A stretch of DNA of 33,978 bases from Pseudomonas bananamidigenes (GTDB taxonomy: Bacteria > Pseudomonadota > Gammaproteobacteria > Pseudomonadales > Pseudomonadaceae). The stretch spans positions 1 to 33,978 of the forward strand of contig NZ_LRUN01000068.1 in the NCBI RefSeq assembly GCF_001679645.1, in the 5' to 3' direction. Both the position numbers and the translations under genes were made by a program. The notes under the pieces were generated by a model. That model saw nothing but the letters and a program-made list of their open reading frames with translations, did no database searches and had not been told where the DNA came from. Below are positions 1-7,916 of this stretch, piece after piece (position 1 is the stretch's first letter; the number at the start of each line of letters is the position of its first letter).

Positions 1-32
1 AAAAACGCCCCAATCTCTCGACCAGGGCATTT
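1..32. terminator. Possible terminator downstream of actP
   Basis: At the left edge AAAAC-GCCC (about 2-10) and GGGC-ATTTT (about 25-33) can pair around a loop of about 14 bases. Read on the minus strand this gives a short GC stem followed by a T run, 25 bases after the actP stop. The stem is only four GC pairs plus A/T pairs with one mismatch, and the window edge cuts it, so this is a weak call. Confidence 0.35.
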
Positions 33-57
33 TCCATTCAACTCAACCTACAAAGCC

Positions 58-1716
58 TCAGTGCGAAACCGCCCCACTAGCCCCCAACCCAGTCTGCGAA
101 CGCACAAACTGCGGGAAGAACAGCGCACGCTCGCTCTCGGCCTCAGCCGACTTGTCGGTGATCGAGAAGAACCAGATCCCGATGAACGCAATGATCATCG
201 AAAACAGCGCCGGATATTCGTACGGGAAGATCGCTTTCTCGTTGTGCAGGATCTGCACCCAGATGGTCGGGCCGAGGATCATCAGCCCCACCGCGCTCAC
301 CAGCCCCAGCCAGCCGCCAATCATGGCACCACGGGTGGTCAGCTTCTTCCAGTACATCGAAAGCAGCAGGACCGGGAAGTTGCAGCTCGCCGCGATGGAG
401 AACGCCAGACCGACCATGAACGCGATGTTCTGGCTTTCGAACAGGATGCCCAGGCCGATGGCCAGGATGCCCAGCGTGACCGTGGTGATCTTCGAAACGC
501 GGATTTCATCCTTCTCATTGGCCTTGCCCTTTTTGATCACACTGGCGTACAGGTCGTGAGACACCGCCGAAGCACCGGCCAGGGTCAGCCCCGCCACGAC
601 TGCCAGAATGGTCGCGAACGCCACCGCCGAGATGAAGCCGAGGAACACGCTGCCGCCCACGGCGTTGGCCAGGTGCACCGCCGCCATGTTGTTGCCGCCG
701 AGCAGCGCCCCCGTGGCGTCCTTGAACGCGGGGTTGGTGCTGACCAGCAGGATCGCGCCAAAGCCGATGATGAAGGTCAGGATGTAGAAGTAGCCGATGA
801 AACCGGTGGCGTACAGCACGCTCTTGCGGGCTTCTTTCGCGTCACTCACGGTGAAGAAGCGCATCAGGATGTGCGGCAGACCGGCAGTACCAAACATCAG
901 TGCCAGGCCGAGGGAGAACGCCGAGATCGGGTCTTTCACCAGACCGCCGGGGCTCATGATCGCTTCGCCCTTGGCGTGAACCTTGATCGATTCGGAGAAC
1001 AGGGTGTTGAAGTCGAAGTTGACGTGCTTCATCACCATCAGCGCCATGAACGAGGCACCGGACAGCAACAGCACGGCCTTGATGATCTGCACCCAGGTGG
1101 TCGCCAGCATGCCGCCGAACAGCACATACAGGCACATCAGGATACCGACCAGAATCACCGCAACGTGGTAGTCGAGGCCGAACAGCAGCTGGATCAGCTT
1201 GCCGGCACCGACCATTTGCGCGATCAGGTAGAACGCCACGACCACCAGCGAGCCGCAGGCCGACAGCGTGCGGATCTGGGTTTGCCCGAGGCGGTACGAC
1301 GCCACGTCGGCAAAGGTGTATTTGCCCAGGTTGCGCAGGCGCTCGGCGATCAGGAACAGAATGATCGGCCAGCCCACCAGGAAGCCGATCGAATAGATCA
1401 GGCCGTCGTAGCCGGAGGTGAACACCAGTGCGGAAATCCCCAGGAAGGACGCCGCCGACATGTAGTCACCGGCAATCGCCAGGCCGTTCTGGAAACCGGT
1501 GATCTTGCCGCCTGCCGCATAGTAGTCGGCGGCCGACTTGTTGCGTTTGGAAGCCCAGTAAGTGATGCACAGGGTCGCGCCGACGAACACCACGAACATG
1601 ACGATCGCGGATACGTTGAGCGGTTGTTTGTGGACTTCGCCGGTCAGGGCGTCAGCGGCCCAGACGGCTGGAGCGAACGCTGCGATGCTCAATAGAGCCA
1701 GTAGACGCCGGATCAT
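58..1716 (-). CDS. actP: Cation/acetate symporter ActP (SSF family)
   Basis: A 552-residue inner-membrane sodium:solute symporter, close to the length of E. coli ActP (549). It is expected to take up acetate and other short monocarboxylates with a cation. Residues 1-20 look like a cleavable N-terminal segment (MIRRLLALL to AVWA), followed by about 13 hydrophobic segments. The family region GGKITGFQNGLAIAGDYMSA lies at about 69-88. The start at 1716 is chosen because AGGAGG sits 8 bases upstream and the ATG overlaps the stop of the DUF485 gene by four bases (ATGA), which indicates translational coupling. A longer in-frame reading to 2136 has no ribosome site and runs through the DUF485 gene, so it is not used. 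No acs gene is adjacent, unlike E. coli acs-yjcH-actP. From memory, the same pair sits beside a betaine-binding protein gene in P. aeruginosa. Confidence 0.92.
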   Translation of the reverse strand: MIRRLLALLSIAAFAPAVWAADALTGEVHKQPLNVSAIVMFVVFVGATLCITYWASKRNKSAADYYAAGGKITGFQNGLAIAGDYMSAASFLGISALVFTSGYDGLIYSIGFLVGWPIILFLIAERLRNLGKYTFADVASYRLGQTQIRTLSACGSLVVVAFYLIAQMVGAGKLIQLLFGLDYHVAVILVGILMCLYVLFGGMLATTWVQIIKAVLLLSGASFMALMVMKHVNFDFNTLFSESIKVHAKGEAIMSPGGLVKDPISAFSLGLALMFGTAGLPHILMRFFTVSDAKEARKSVLYATGFIGYFYILTFIIGFGAILLVSTNPAFKDATGALLGGNNMAAVHLANAVGGSVFLGFISAVAFATILAVVAGLTLAGASAVSHDLYASVIKKGKANEKDEIRVSKITTVTLGILAIGLGILFESQNIAFMVGLAFSIAASCNFPVLLLSMYWKKLTTRGAMIGGWLGLVSAVGLMILGPTIWVQILHNEKAIFPYEYPALFSMIIAFIGIWFFSITDKSAEAESERALFFPQFVRSQTGLGASGAVSH

Positions 1717-2024
1717 TGCTGAGCCTCCTTGAGAATCGCATTGTTCAGGTCGTCGAATTCGCCATTGGCGCGGCGCACGTAGATACCGGTCAGAATGAAG
1801 GCCGAGACAATCAGCCCGACACCGATGGGAATGCCCCAGGTGATCGATGAGCCGGCACTGATTCGGGTCCCGAGCACTTGCGGCCCGTACGCGATCAGCA
1901 GGATGAATCCGGAGTAGAGCCCTAGCATGATCGCCGAGAGTATCCAGGCGAACCTTTCCCTTTTCTTCACCAGCTCCTTGAAGCGCGGGCTGTTCTGAAT
2001 CGAGAGGTAAATGCTGTCGTTCAT
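1713..2024 (-). CDS. DUF485 (YjcH-type) small membrane protein, partner of ActP
   Basis: A 103-residue protein with two hydrophobic segments (about 27-48 and 60-83) and a charged N-terminal part, typical in length and layout of DUF485/YjcH proteins. These almost always precede actP-type symporter genes. The family role is not established; an accessory role in symporter assembly or function is usually inferred. It is first in a two-gene operon, overlapping actP by four bases. The ATG at 2024 has GAGGAT about 8 bases upstream. Nothing looks damaged. Confidence 0.88.
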   Translation of the reverse strand: MNDSIYLSIQNSPRFKELVKKRERFAWILSAIMLGLYSGFILLIAYGPQVLGTRISAGSSITWGIPIGVGLIVSAFILTGIYVRRANGEFDDLNNAILKEAQQ

Positions 2025-2157
2025 TGTTTTTATCCTCGCAGCACAGATTTTTATTTTTGGAACGTATCCACTGTATGCGGCTGCGAGCCGGCTTCCAGAC
2101 GACCTTAGTAGTAGATGGCCATGACCGTTCTGCCAATTTCAGGACTGTACAAATAAA

Positions 2158-2246
2158 TGTGGGAGCGAGCCTGCTCGCGATGCAATCTGCCAGTCGACTC
2201 CACAGGTGACTGACAGGACGCCATCGCGAGCAGGCTCGCTCCCACA
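2158..2246. repeat. REP pair (REPIN), head-to-head
   Basis: TGTGGGAGCGAGCCTGCTCG at 2158 and its exact reverse complement ending at 2246 form 24-base arms around a spacer. The spacer itself has a short CAGTC/GACTG inverted repeat. It lies between the stop of the BetX-like gene (2266) and the promoter side of the DUF485-actP operon. The same unit recurs at 7808, 9591, 10238 and 14773. Confidence 0.9.
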
Positions 2247-2265
2247 GGGTAAAGCGGTGCAGCTG

Positions 2266-3117
2266 TTATTTAGTCCATTCAGCCACGCGGTCCGGGTGTT
2301 TGGCCACCCAGTCCTTGGCCGCGGCTTCAGGCTTGGCACCGTCCTGGATCGCCAGCATGACCTGACCGATTTCGTCCTTGGAGGCCCACTGGAAGTTCTT
2401 CAGGAACTTCGCCACTTCCGGCGCCTTGGCGTCCAGCTCCTTGCTGCCGATGCTGTTCACGGTTTCAGCCGCGCCGTACACACCTTTCGGGTCGTCGAGG
2501 AAGCGCAGTTTCCACTTGGCGAACATCCAGTGCGGCACCCAGCCGGTCACGGCAATGGATTCGTTCTTTTTCTCGGCACGGGTCAGCTCGGCGATCATGC
2601 CGGCGCCGGAACTTGCCTTGAGTTGATAGCCGGTCAGGTCGTAGTCCTTGATCGCCTGGTCGGTCTTGAGCATCACACCCGAGCCGGCGTCGATGCCGAC
2701 GATACGCTTCTTGAAGCTGTCGTCGGTTTTCAGGTCTTCGATGGATTTGGCTTTGACGTACTCCGGCACGATCAGGCCGATTTTCGCGTCCTTGAAGTTC
2801 GGGCCGTAGTCGACGACCAGATCCTTGTTCTTCGCCCAGTATTCGCCGTGGGTCACCGGCAGCCAGGCCGACAGCATGGCGTCGAGTTTGCCGGTGGCAA
2901 CGCCCTGCCACATGATCCCGGTGGCGACGGCCTGGAGTTTCACGTCGTAGCCGAGTTTCTGTTTGATCACCTCGGCCGCCACGTGGGTGGTCGCCACGCT
3001 GTCGGACCAGCCGTCAACGTAACCGATGTTCAGGGTCTGTTTTTCAGCGCTGGCGAATGTGGAGCTCATCGCAAGCACCAGAGCGGCACCTGCGCCTAAA
3101 AGTCGTCGCATCTTCAT
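2266..3117 (-). CDS. betX: Glycine betaine/choline-type ABC substrate-binding protein (BetX-like)
   Basis: A 283-residue periplasmic binding protein of the OpuAC/ProX group. Residues 1-24 form a signal peptide (MKMRRLLGAG to FASA, cut before EKQ). Tryptophans that could build the aromatic cage for a quaternary amine are seen at 37, 70, 85, 94, 193, 197 and 202, including the characteristic TGWVPHW at 191-197. The ATG at 3117 is preceded by GGGGAAG; an upstream in-frame ATG would add 22 residues ahead of the signal peptide and is rejected. No permease or ATPase gene is adjacent, so it must share a transporter encoded elsewhere. In P. aeruginosa the orphan BetX (PA3236, as I recall) lies next to the same symporter pair and feeds the Cbc transporter; that context supports the symbol. 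Ligand specificity cannot be read from sequence alone. Confidence 0.82.
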   Translation of the reverse strand: MKMRRLLGAGAALVLAMSSTFASAEKQTLNIGYVDGWSDSVATTHVAAEVIKQKLGYDVKLQAVATGIMWQGVATGKLDAMLSAWLPVTHGEYWAKNKDLVVDYGPNFKDAKIGLIVPEYVKAKSIEDLKTDDSFKKRIVGIDAGSGVMLKTDQAIKDYDLTGYQLKASSGAGMIAELTRAEKKNESIAVTGWVPHWMFAKWKLRFLDDPKGVYGAAETVNSIGSKELDAKAPEVAKFLKNFQWASKDEIGQVMLAIQDGAKPEAAAKDWVAKHPDRVAEWTK

Positions 3118-3444
3118 CGTTACTTCCCCGAAATGCTGCGCCCGACGGATGCCGGGCATCGTCAACGTATTGTTATGGTGCACGGCGCCTCCATCACGCC
3201 TGACCGCAAACTCTTTCGAACATCAGCGGAGTACTGATGATTCGATCATCGACCTGACGCCGTCGGCGACCTGCTCTGCCAGCGACCTCAATGCAACGAG
3301 AAACGACATCAGAAAGCCATTAACTGCGTCTGAATATTTGGCGCCAGACAATCCGCCCGAACTTTGCATGTCAAAATGATCCGGACCACCACCCCTCTAT
3401 AAATGCAGGTAACATGCGTCGCTTTGCAGCCACTCGGCCTGACC
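3118..3444. other. Intergenic region between divergent betX-like and GH17 genes
   Basis: This stretch of about 327 bases has no convincing gene. It must hold both divergent promoters. Two inverted repeats are visible: GATGAT-TCG-ATCATC at 3236-3250, and CATCAG/CTGATG arms at about 3221-3239 that overlap it. Either could be an operator, but no known consensus was matched. The region 3250-3440 contains nothing else that stands out. Confidence 0.5.
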
Positions 3445-4998
3445 ATGTCCGCGACTTCCCGCTTTCCCCTTTTTCCCTATCTGTTCGCCTGCCTGCTCGG
3501 CCTGTTCGCCCTTTGCGGCTTCTGGTATGGCCTTGGCAAACCGGTGATCCTGCCGGATGTCGCCACCCCGACCCACAAGTTGCAGTGCGCGTCCTACACG
3601 CCATTCGACAAGGATCAGTCGCCGTTCGACGTGCCGTTCAAGCTGCGCCCGGAGCGTATGGACGCCGACCTTGCCCTGCTCGCCACCCGCTTCGAATGCA
3701 TCCGCACCTATTCCATGACCGGCCTCGAAGCCCTGCCGGAACTGGCGCGCAAGCATGGTTTGAAGCTGATGATCGGCGCCTGGGTCAACAGCAACCCGGT
3801 GGACACAGAGAAAGAAATCGATCTGCTGATTGCCTCGGCCAACGCCAACCCGGACGTAGTCAGCGCCGTGATCGTCGGCAACGAAGCCTTGCTGCGCAAG
3901 GAAGTGACCGGTGCGCAACTGGCCAGACTGATCAACAAGGTCAAAAGCCACATCAAGCAGCCGGTGACCTATGCCGATGTCTGGGAGTTCTGGCTCAAGC
4001 ATCCGGAAGTCGCACCGGCGGTGGATTTCCTGACCATTCATTTGCTGCCGTACTGGGAAGATGATCCGTCGAACATCGACACTGCCCTGCAACACGTGGC
4101 AGATGTGCGTCAGGTGTTCGGCAACAAGTTCGCGCCCAAGGACGTGATGATTGGCGAAACCGGCTGGCCAAGCGAAGGCCGTCAGCGGGAGACCGCATTG
4201 CCGAGCCGGGTCAACGAAGCCAGGTTCATTCGCGGTTTTGTCACGCTGGCCGAACAGCAAGGCTGGCGTTACAACTTGATCGAAGCTTTCGATCAGCCAT
4301 GGAAACGCGGTAGCGAAGGTGCGGTCGGCGGTTACTGGGGCCTGTTCGATGCCGATCGCCAGGACAAGGGTGTACTCGCCGGGCCGGTAACCAACGTGCC
4401 GTACTGGAAAGAATGGCTGGGCGTCGGTGGTTTGATTTTCCTTGGCACGCTGCTGCTGGCCGGTCGCGTGCGTACCACCCGCAGCGCCCTGATCCTGCCT
4501 CTGCTCGGCGCGCTGGCGGCCTGCTCCATCGGTGCCTGGGGCGATCTGGCGCGCGTGACCACGCGGTTCACCAGCGAATGGCTGTGGGTCGGCCTGCTGA
4601 CGGCGCTGAATCTGCTGATCCTGGCCCACGCCGCGCTGACCTTGAGCGCCCGCGATGGCTGGCGTGAGCGCGCCTTCGCCCTGTTCGAACGCCGGGCCGG
4701 CTGGCTGGTAGCGGTCGCCGGTTTTGCCGGCGCGATCATGATGCTGGAGATGGTGTTCGACCCACGCTATCGCAGCTTCGCGAGCATGGCGTTCATCCTG
4801 CCGGCGCTGGTCTATCTGTGCCGTCCGGTCAATGTGCCGCGTCGGGAAATCGCCTTGCTGACCTTCATCATCGGTGCGGGTATTGCGCCGCAGTTGTTCC
4901 GTGAAGGATTGCAGAACCAGCAGGCGTGGGGCTGGGCGCTGGTGAGCCTGCTGATGGTGGCGGCGTTGTGGCGCTGCCTGCGGGTTCGCAACCGCTGA
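3445..4998 (+). CDS. Membrane-anchored GH17 beta-glucan glucanosyltransferase/glucanase
   Basis: A 517-residue protein in three parts: an N-terminal membrane anchor (about 8-30), a GH17 catalytic domain (about 45-325), and a C-terminal block of about five or six hydrophobic segments (about 328-510). The expected GH17 residues are present: acid/base Glu147 in VGNEALL and nucleophile Glu238 in GETGWPS. Related Pseudomonas proteins are usually annotated as putative beta-(1-6) glucan synthase, and GH17 enzymes of this group are known as beta-1,3-glucan transferases that remodel periplasmic glucans. A periplasmic active domain is inferred from the topology. No family 2 glycosyltransferase is fused or adjacent. 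The start is uncertain: the ATG at 3445 opens directly into the anchor but lacks a clear ribosome site; an in-frame ATG at 3403 is the alternative. Confidence 0.82.
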   Translation: MSATSRFPLFPYLFACLLGLFALCGFWYGLGKPVILPDVATPTHKLQCASYTPFDKDQSPFDVPFKLRPERMDADLALLATRFECIRTYSMTGLEALPELARKHGLKLMIGAWVNSNPVDTEKEIDLLIASANANPDVVSAVIVGNEALLRKEVTGAQLARLINKVKSHIKQPVTYADVWEFWLKHPEVAPAVDFLTIHLLPYWEDDPSNIDTALQHVADVRQVFGNKFAPKDVMIGETGWPSEGRQRETALPSRVNEARFIRGFVTLAEQQGWRYNLIEAFDQPWKRGSEGAVGGYWGLFDADRQDKGVLAGPVTNVPYWKEWLGVGGLIFLGTLLLAGRVRTTRSALILPLLGALAACSIGAWGDLARVTTRFTSEWLWVGLLTALNLLILAHAALTLSARDGWRERAFALFERRAGWLVAVAGFAGAIMMLEMVFDPRYRSFASMAFILPALVYLCRPVNVPRREIALLTFIIGAGIAPQLFREGLQNQQAWGWALVSLLMVAALWRCLRVRNR

Positions 4999-5020
4999 TC
5001 GTCAGAGGCTGAACCGGCCT

Positions 5021-5112
5021 CTTCGCTGGCAAGCCAGCTCCCACAGTGACCGAGTCAAGCTCGGGTTTTGTGTGCGCCCCGCACCCTGTGGGAGCGGGCT
5101 TGCCCGCGATGA
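5021..5112. repeat. Degenerate REP pair
   Basis: CTTCGCTGGCAAGCCAGCTC followed by CCACA (5021-5045) and TGTGGGAGCGGGCTTGCCCG continuing to CGATGA (5087-5112) are REP-like units in inverted orientation. Their core differs from the main REP class of the window (GCGGGCTTGCCCGC in place of GCGAGCTTGCTCGC). They lie between the convergent ends of the GH17 gene and the small membrane protein gene, where they may act as a bidirectional transcript end. Confidence 0.75.
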
Positions 5113-5115
5113 CTG

Positions 5116-5484
5116 TCAGACGCTGCGAGATTCCCGCACCAGTCGCAATCCCGCAATCACCACCGCAAACACCGCCAGCGTGGTGTTGTACAACGCCAGC
5201 GCCGGCAACCCGAACACCAGCGCCAGCACCGCCAGCCACCACCCTGCCCGTCCGGGCAGGACAAAACCGATCACTGCAGCCGCGACCGCCGCCCAGCCGA
5301 GCATCTGGAAATGAATCATCAGGCCCAGGTTCGAGCGCACCGAGCATTCCCAACGGCTCGCCTCGTCAACGCAGATGCCCACCCACTGCGCGTCCTCCAT
5401 GAAGCCATAACGCGCGCCGTAACTGGCGGCCAGCCATAACGGCAACAGAACGAGCAGCAGAATCACGGGCAAGCGGCGGGACAT
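5116..5484 (-). CDS. Small membrane protein of unknown function
   Basis: A 122-residue protein with three or four hydrophobic segments: an N-terminal one starting MSRRLPVILLL, then two or three between about 60 and 110. Two cysteines (in GICVDEA and WECSVR) lie in the first loop, which the topology would put in the periplasm, where they could form a disulfide. The start at 5484 is chosen for TTGGAG six bases upstream; an ATG four codons earlier is less well placed. It lies convergent to the GH17 gene and divergent from the hydrolase gene, so it is probably a single-gene unit. I do not recognise the family. Confidence 0.7.
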   Translation of the reverse strand: MSRRLPVILLLVLLPLWLAASYGARYGFMEDAQWVGICVDEASRWECSVRSNLGLMIHFQMLGWAAVAAAVIGFVLPGRAGWWLAVLALVFGLPALALYNTTLAVFAVVIAGLRLVRESRSV

Positions 5485-5707
5485 GGAACACTCCAATCGA
5501 TGAAATCGGCGGCCAGCTTAATCGCCTGCCCGCCATGTGCAAGAACTAACAACTCTTAACTGGTCTTTCGATCGGTGCAACGTGTATCGTCCGGCTACTA
5601 TTACCCCGAATTCCGTCAGTTGGGTGCCGCGGCATGGCACTTTGGCGCAAACCCAGTGGTCATAGCCTGCGAACCTCATTCGGCACCTTTCTTTAAGGGA
5701 TTCACTC

Positions 5708-7006
5708 ATGCTCCGATCCTTGCGCTTCGCCGCCCTGTTTGGCGGCCTTATTCTGAGTGCGTCCGCGCTGGCGGTGGATATCGATGCCGCCAGTTATGGC
5801 TTTCCCCTGACCAACCCGTTCGAAGCGACCATCGCCACCACGCCGCCGGACCTGCGTCCGGAGTTGCCGTCGGACGACGACATCCATCAGAGCGACCGCA
5901 GCATCACCCTGCGTCCGGAACGCGAGTTCATCCTGCCGGACAACTTCTGGGCAGTGAAAAAACTCACCTACCGCATCGCCACCCAGGACAAGGCTGCCCC
6001 GCTGATCTTCCTGATTGCCGGTACCGGTGCGCGCTATGACAGCAGCCTCAACGAATACCTGAAAAAGCTCTACTACAAGGCCGGCTACCATGTGGTGCAG
6101 CTGTCCTCCCCCACCAGCTTCGACTTCATGAGCGCCGCCTCGCGTTTCGCCACCCCCGGCGTGACCAAGGAAGACGCCGAAGACATGTACCGGGTGATGC
6201 AGGCCGTGCGCGCGCAGAACCCGAAAGTGCCGGTCACCGACTATTACCTGAGCGGCTACAGCCTCGGTGCGCTGGACGCAGCGTTCGTTGCCCACCTGGA
6301 CGAAACCCGCCGCAGCTTCAACTTCAAGAAAGTCCTGCTGCTCAATCCGCCGGTCAACCTGTACACCTCGATCACCAACCTCGACAAGCTGGTGCAGACC
6401 GAGGTCAAGGGCATCAACAACAGCACCACGTTCTATGAACTGGTGCTGGCCAAGCTGACCCGTTACTTCCAGCAGAAAGGCTACATCGACCTCAACGATG
6501 CGCTGCTCTATGACTTCCAACAGTCCAAGCAGCACCTGAGCAACGAGCAGATGGCGATGCTCATCGGCACCTCGTTCCGCTTCTCGGCGGCGGACATTGC
6601 CTTCACCTCGGACCTGATCAACCGTCGCGGCCTGATCACTCCGCCGAAATTCCCGATCACCGAAGGCACCAGCCTCACGCCGTTCCTCAAGCGTGCGCTT
6701 CAATGCGACTTCGACTGCTACCTGACCGAACAGGTGATCCCGATGTGGCGTGCCCGCACCGACGGCGGCAGCCTGCTGCAACTGATCGATCAGGTCAGCC
6801 TGTACGCCCTCAAGGACTACCTGCACGACAGCCCGAAAATCGCCGTGATGCACAACGCCGACGACGTGATCCTCGGCCCGGGCGACCTCGGCTTCCTGCG
6901 CAAGACCTTCGGCGATCGGCTGACGGTTTACCCACTGGGCGGCCATTGCGGCAACCTTAACTACCGCGTCAACAGCGACGCCATGCTGGAGTTCTTCCGT
7001 GGCTAA
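5708..7006 (+). CDS. Exported alpha/beta-hydrolase fold protein, coupled to MlaA-like gene
   Basis: A 432-residue protein with a signal peptide (about 1-22, MLRSLRFAA to ALA, cut before VDI). The catalytic triad can be placed by eye: nucleophile Ser185 in GYSLG, Asp385 or Asp386 in HNADDVILG, and His413 in GGHCGN. An oxyanion-region motif LIAGTGARY lies at about 102-110. The layout is that of a periplasmic serine hydrolase (lipase/esterase-like); the substrate is unknown. Similar Pseudomonas proteins often carry a misleading serine/threonine kinase name, and no kinase motif is present. AAGGGA lies upstream of the ATG. The last eight bases overlap the GTG start of the next gene, an MlaA homologue, which implies coupled translation and suggests work on outer-membrane phospholipid; that link is inference. 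Confidence 0.82.
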   Translation: MLRSLRFAALFGGLILSASALAVDIDAASYGFPLTNPFEATIATTPPDLRPELPSDDDIHQSDRSITLRPEREFILPDNFWAVKKLTYRIATQDKAAPLIFLIAGTGARYDSSLNEYLKKLYYKAGYHVVQLSSPTSFDFMSAASRFATPGVTKEDAEDMYRVMQAVRAQNPKVPVTDYYLSGYSLGALDAAFVAHLDETRRSFNFKKVLLLNPPVNLYTSITNLDKLVQTEVKGINNSTTFYELVLAKLTRYFQQKGYIDLNDALLYDFQQSKQHLSNEQMAMLIGTSFRFSAADIAFTSDLINRRGLITPPKFPITEGTSLTPFLKRALQCDFDCYLTEQVIPMWRARTDGGSLLQLIDQVSLYALKDYLHDSPKIAVMHNADDVILGPGDLGFLRKTFGDRLTVYPLGGHCGNLNYRVNSDAMLEFFRG

Positions 7007-7787
7007 ATATCTCCTGCTGTTTGCAGCGTTACTCTGTGCAGGCGTGGCCCAGGCCGACAACAGCAAAGCCAATGCACCGGTGGTGGTCGACAGTGACGGC
7101 TTCAAGGAGCCCCTGTCCAAGCTCAAGTTCAATCCGGGGCTGGACCAGCGCGAGTTCGAGCGCTCGACGCTCAATGCCTTGAACGTGTATGACCCGCTGG
7201 AGTCATGGAACCGCCGCGTCTATCACTTCAACTACCGCTTCGACCAATGGGTGTTCCTGCCGGTGGTCGATGGTTATCGCTACATCACGCCGAGCTTCGT
7301 GCGTACCGGCGTGAGCAACTTCTTCAATAACCTTGGCGACGTACCGAACCTGGTCAACAGCCTGTTGCAGTTCAAGGGCAAGCGCTCGATGGAAACCACC
7401 GCGCGCCTGCTGCTCAACACCACCATCGGCATCGCCGGCCTGTGGGACCCGGCCACCGCCATGGGGCTGCCGCGCCAGAACGAAGACTTCGGCCAGACCC
7501 TTGGCTTCTACGGCGTCCCGGGCGGTGCCTATTTCGTGCTGCCGATCCTCGGCCCGTCGAACCTGCGCGACACCGCGGGTCTCGCCGTGGACTACACCGC
7601 CGAATCGGCGATCAACTACCTGAACGTGTCGAAAGTCAGCGAAAACCATCCGGAAATCTGGGCATTGCGCGCCGTCGACAAGCGCTATCAGACTCACTTC
7701 CGTTACGGCCAGATGAACTCGCCGTTCGAATACGAGAAGGTGCGCTACGTGTACACCGAATCGCGCAAGCTGCAGATCGCCGAGTAA
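6999..7787 (+). CDS. MlaA/VacJ-family protein without a canonical lipobox
   Basis: A 262-residue MlaA family protein. In E. coli MlaA is an outer-membrane lipoprotein that removes mislocalised phospholipid from the outer leaflet. Hallmark stretches are present: YDPLESWNRRVYHFN at 64-78, NFFNNLGDVPNLVNSLLQ at 107-124, and the LLLNTTIGIAGLWDPA / DFGQTLGFYG / GPSNLRDTAG series at about 137-194. Residues 1-19 form a signal peptide ending AQA, suited to signal peptidase I. The only Cys there, residue 13 in ALLCAG, is not in an L-[AS]-[GA]-C context, so lipidation looks unlikely. It starts with GTG (GGAG upstream) inside the end of the hydrolase gene. Pseudomonas has another mlaA with a lipobox elsewhere, so this is probably a specialised paralogue. 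Confidence 0.88.
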   Translation: MAKYLLLFAALLCAGVAQADNSKANAPVVVDSDGFKEPLSKLKFNPGLDQREFERSTLNALNVYDPLESWNRRVYHFNYRFDQWVFLPVVDGYRYITPSFVRTGVSNFFNNLGDVPNLVNSLLQFKGKRSMETTARLLLNTTIGIAGLWDPATAMGLPRQNEDFGQTLGFYGVPGGAYFVLPILGPSNLRDTAGLAVDYTAESAINYLNVSKVSENHPEIWALRAVDKRYQTHFRYGQMNSPFEYEKVRYVYTESRKLQIAE

Positions 7788-7806
7788 TTTCGACGAACAC
7801 AAAACA

Positions 7807-7897
7807 CTGTGGGAGCGAGCTTGCTCGCGAAGGCGGAGTGTCAGTCTATAGAAATGGGACTGAACTACCGCATTCGCGAGCAAGCTCGCTCCCACAG
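7807..7897. repeat. REP pair (REPIN), head-to-head
   Basis: CTGTGGGAGCGAGCTTGCTC continuing to GCGAA and its reverse complement ending at 7897 flank a spacer with GTCAGTC/GACTGA. It lies 20 bases after the MlaA-like gene and just before the convergent stop of the DUF808 gene, so it may end transcripts from both sides. Confidence 0.9.
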
Positions 7898-7916
7898 TTG
7901 TGTTATGCGCTGGAGA

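Noticed and set aside
61..1695. A 544-codon open frame on the plus strand opposite actP
   Set aside because: Same reason: mirror frame of a hydrophobic GC-rich gene, no ribosome site and no recognisable protein features.
2101..2160. Sigma-54 promoter upstream of the DUF485-actP operon (TTGGCA and TGGCC on the minus strand)
   Set aside because: The GG and GC elements do not have the required ten-base spacing, so the -24/-12 pattern is not met.
6999..7058. Lipoprotein signal for the MlaA-like protein based on Cys13
   Set aside because: The residues before the cysteine are ALL, not L-[AS]-[GA], and an AQA signal peptidase I site follows six residues later.
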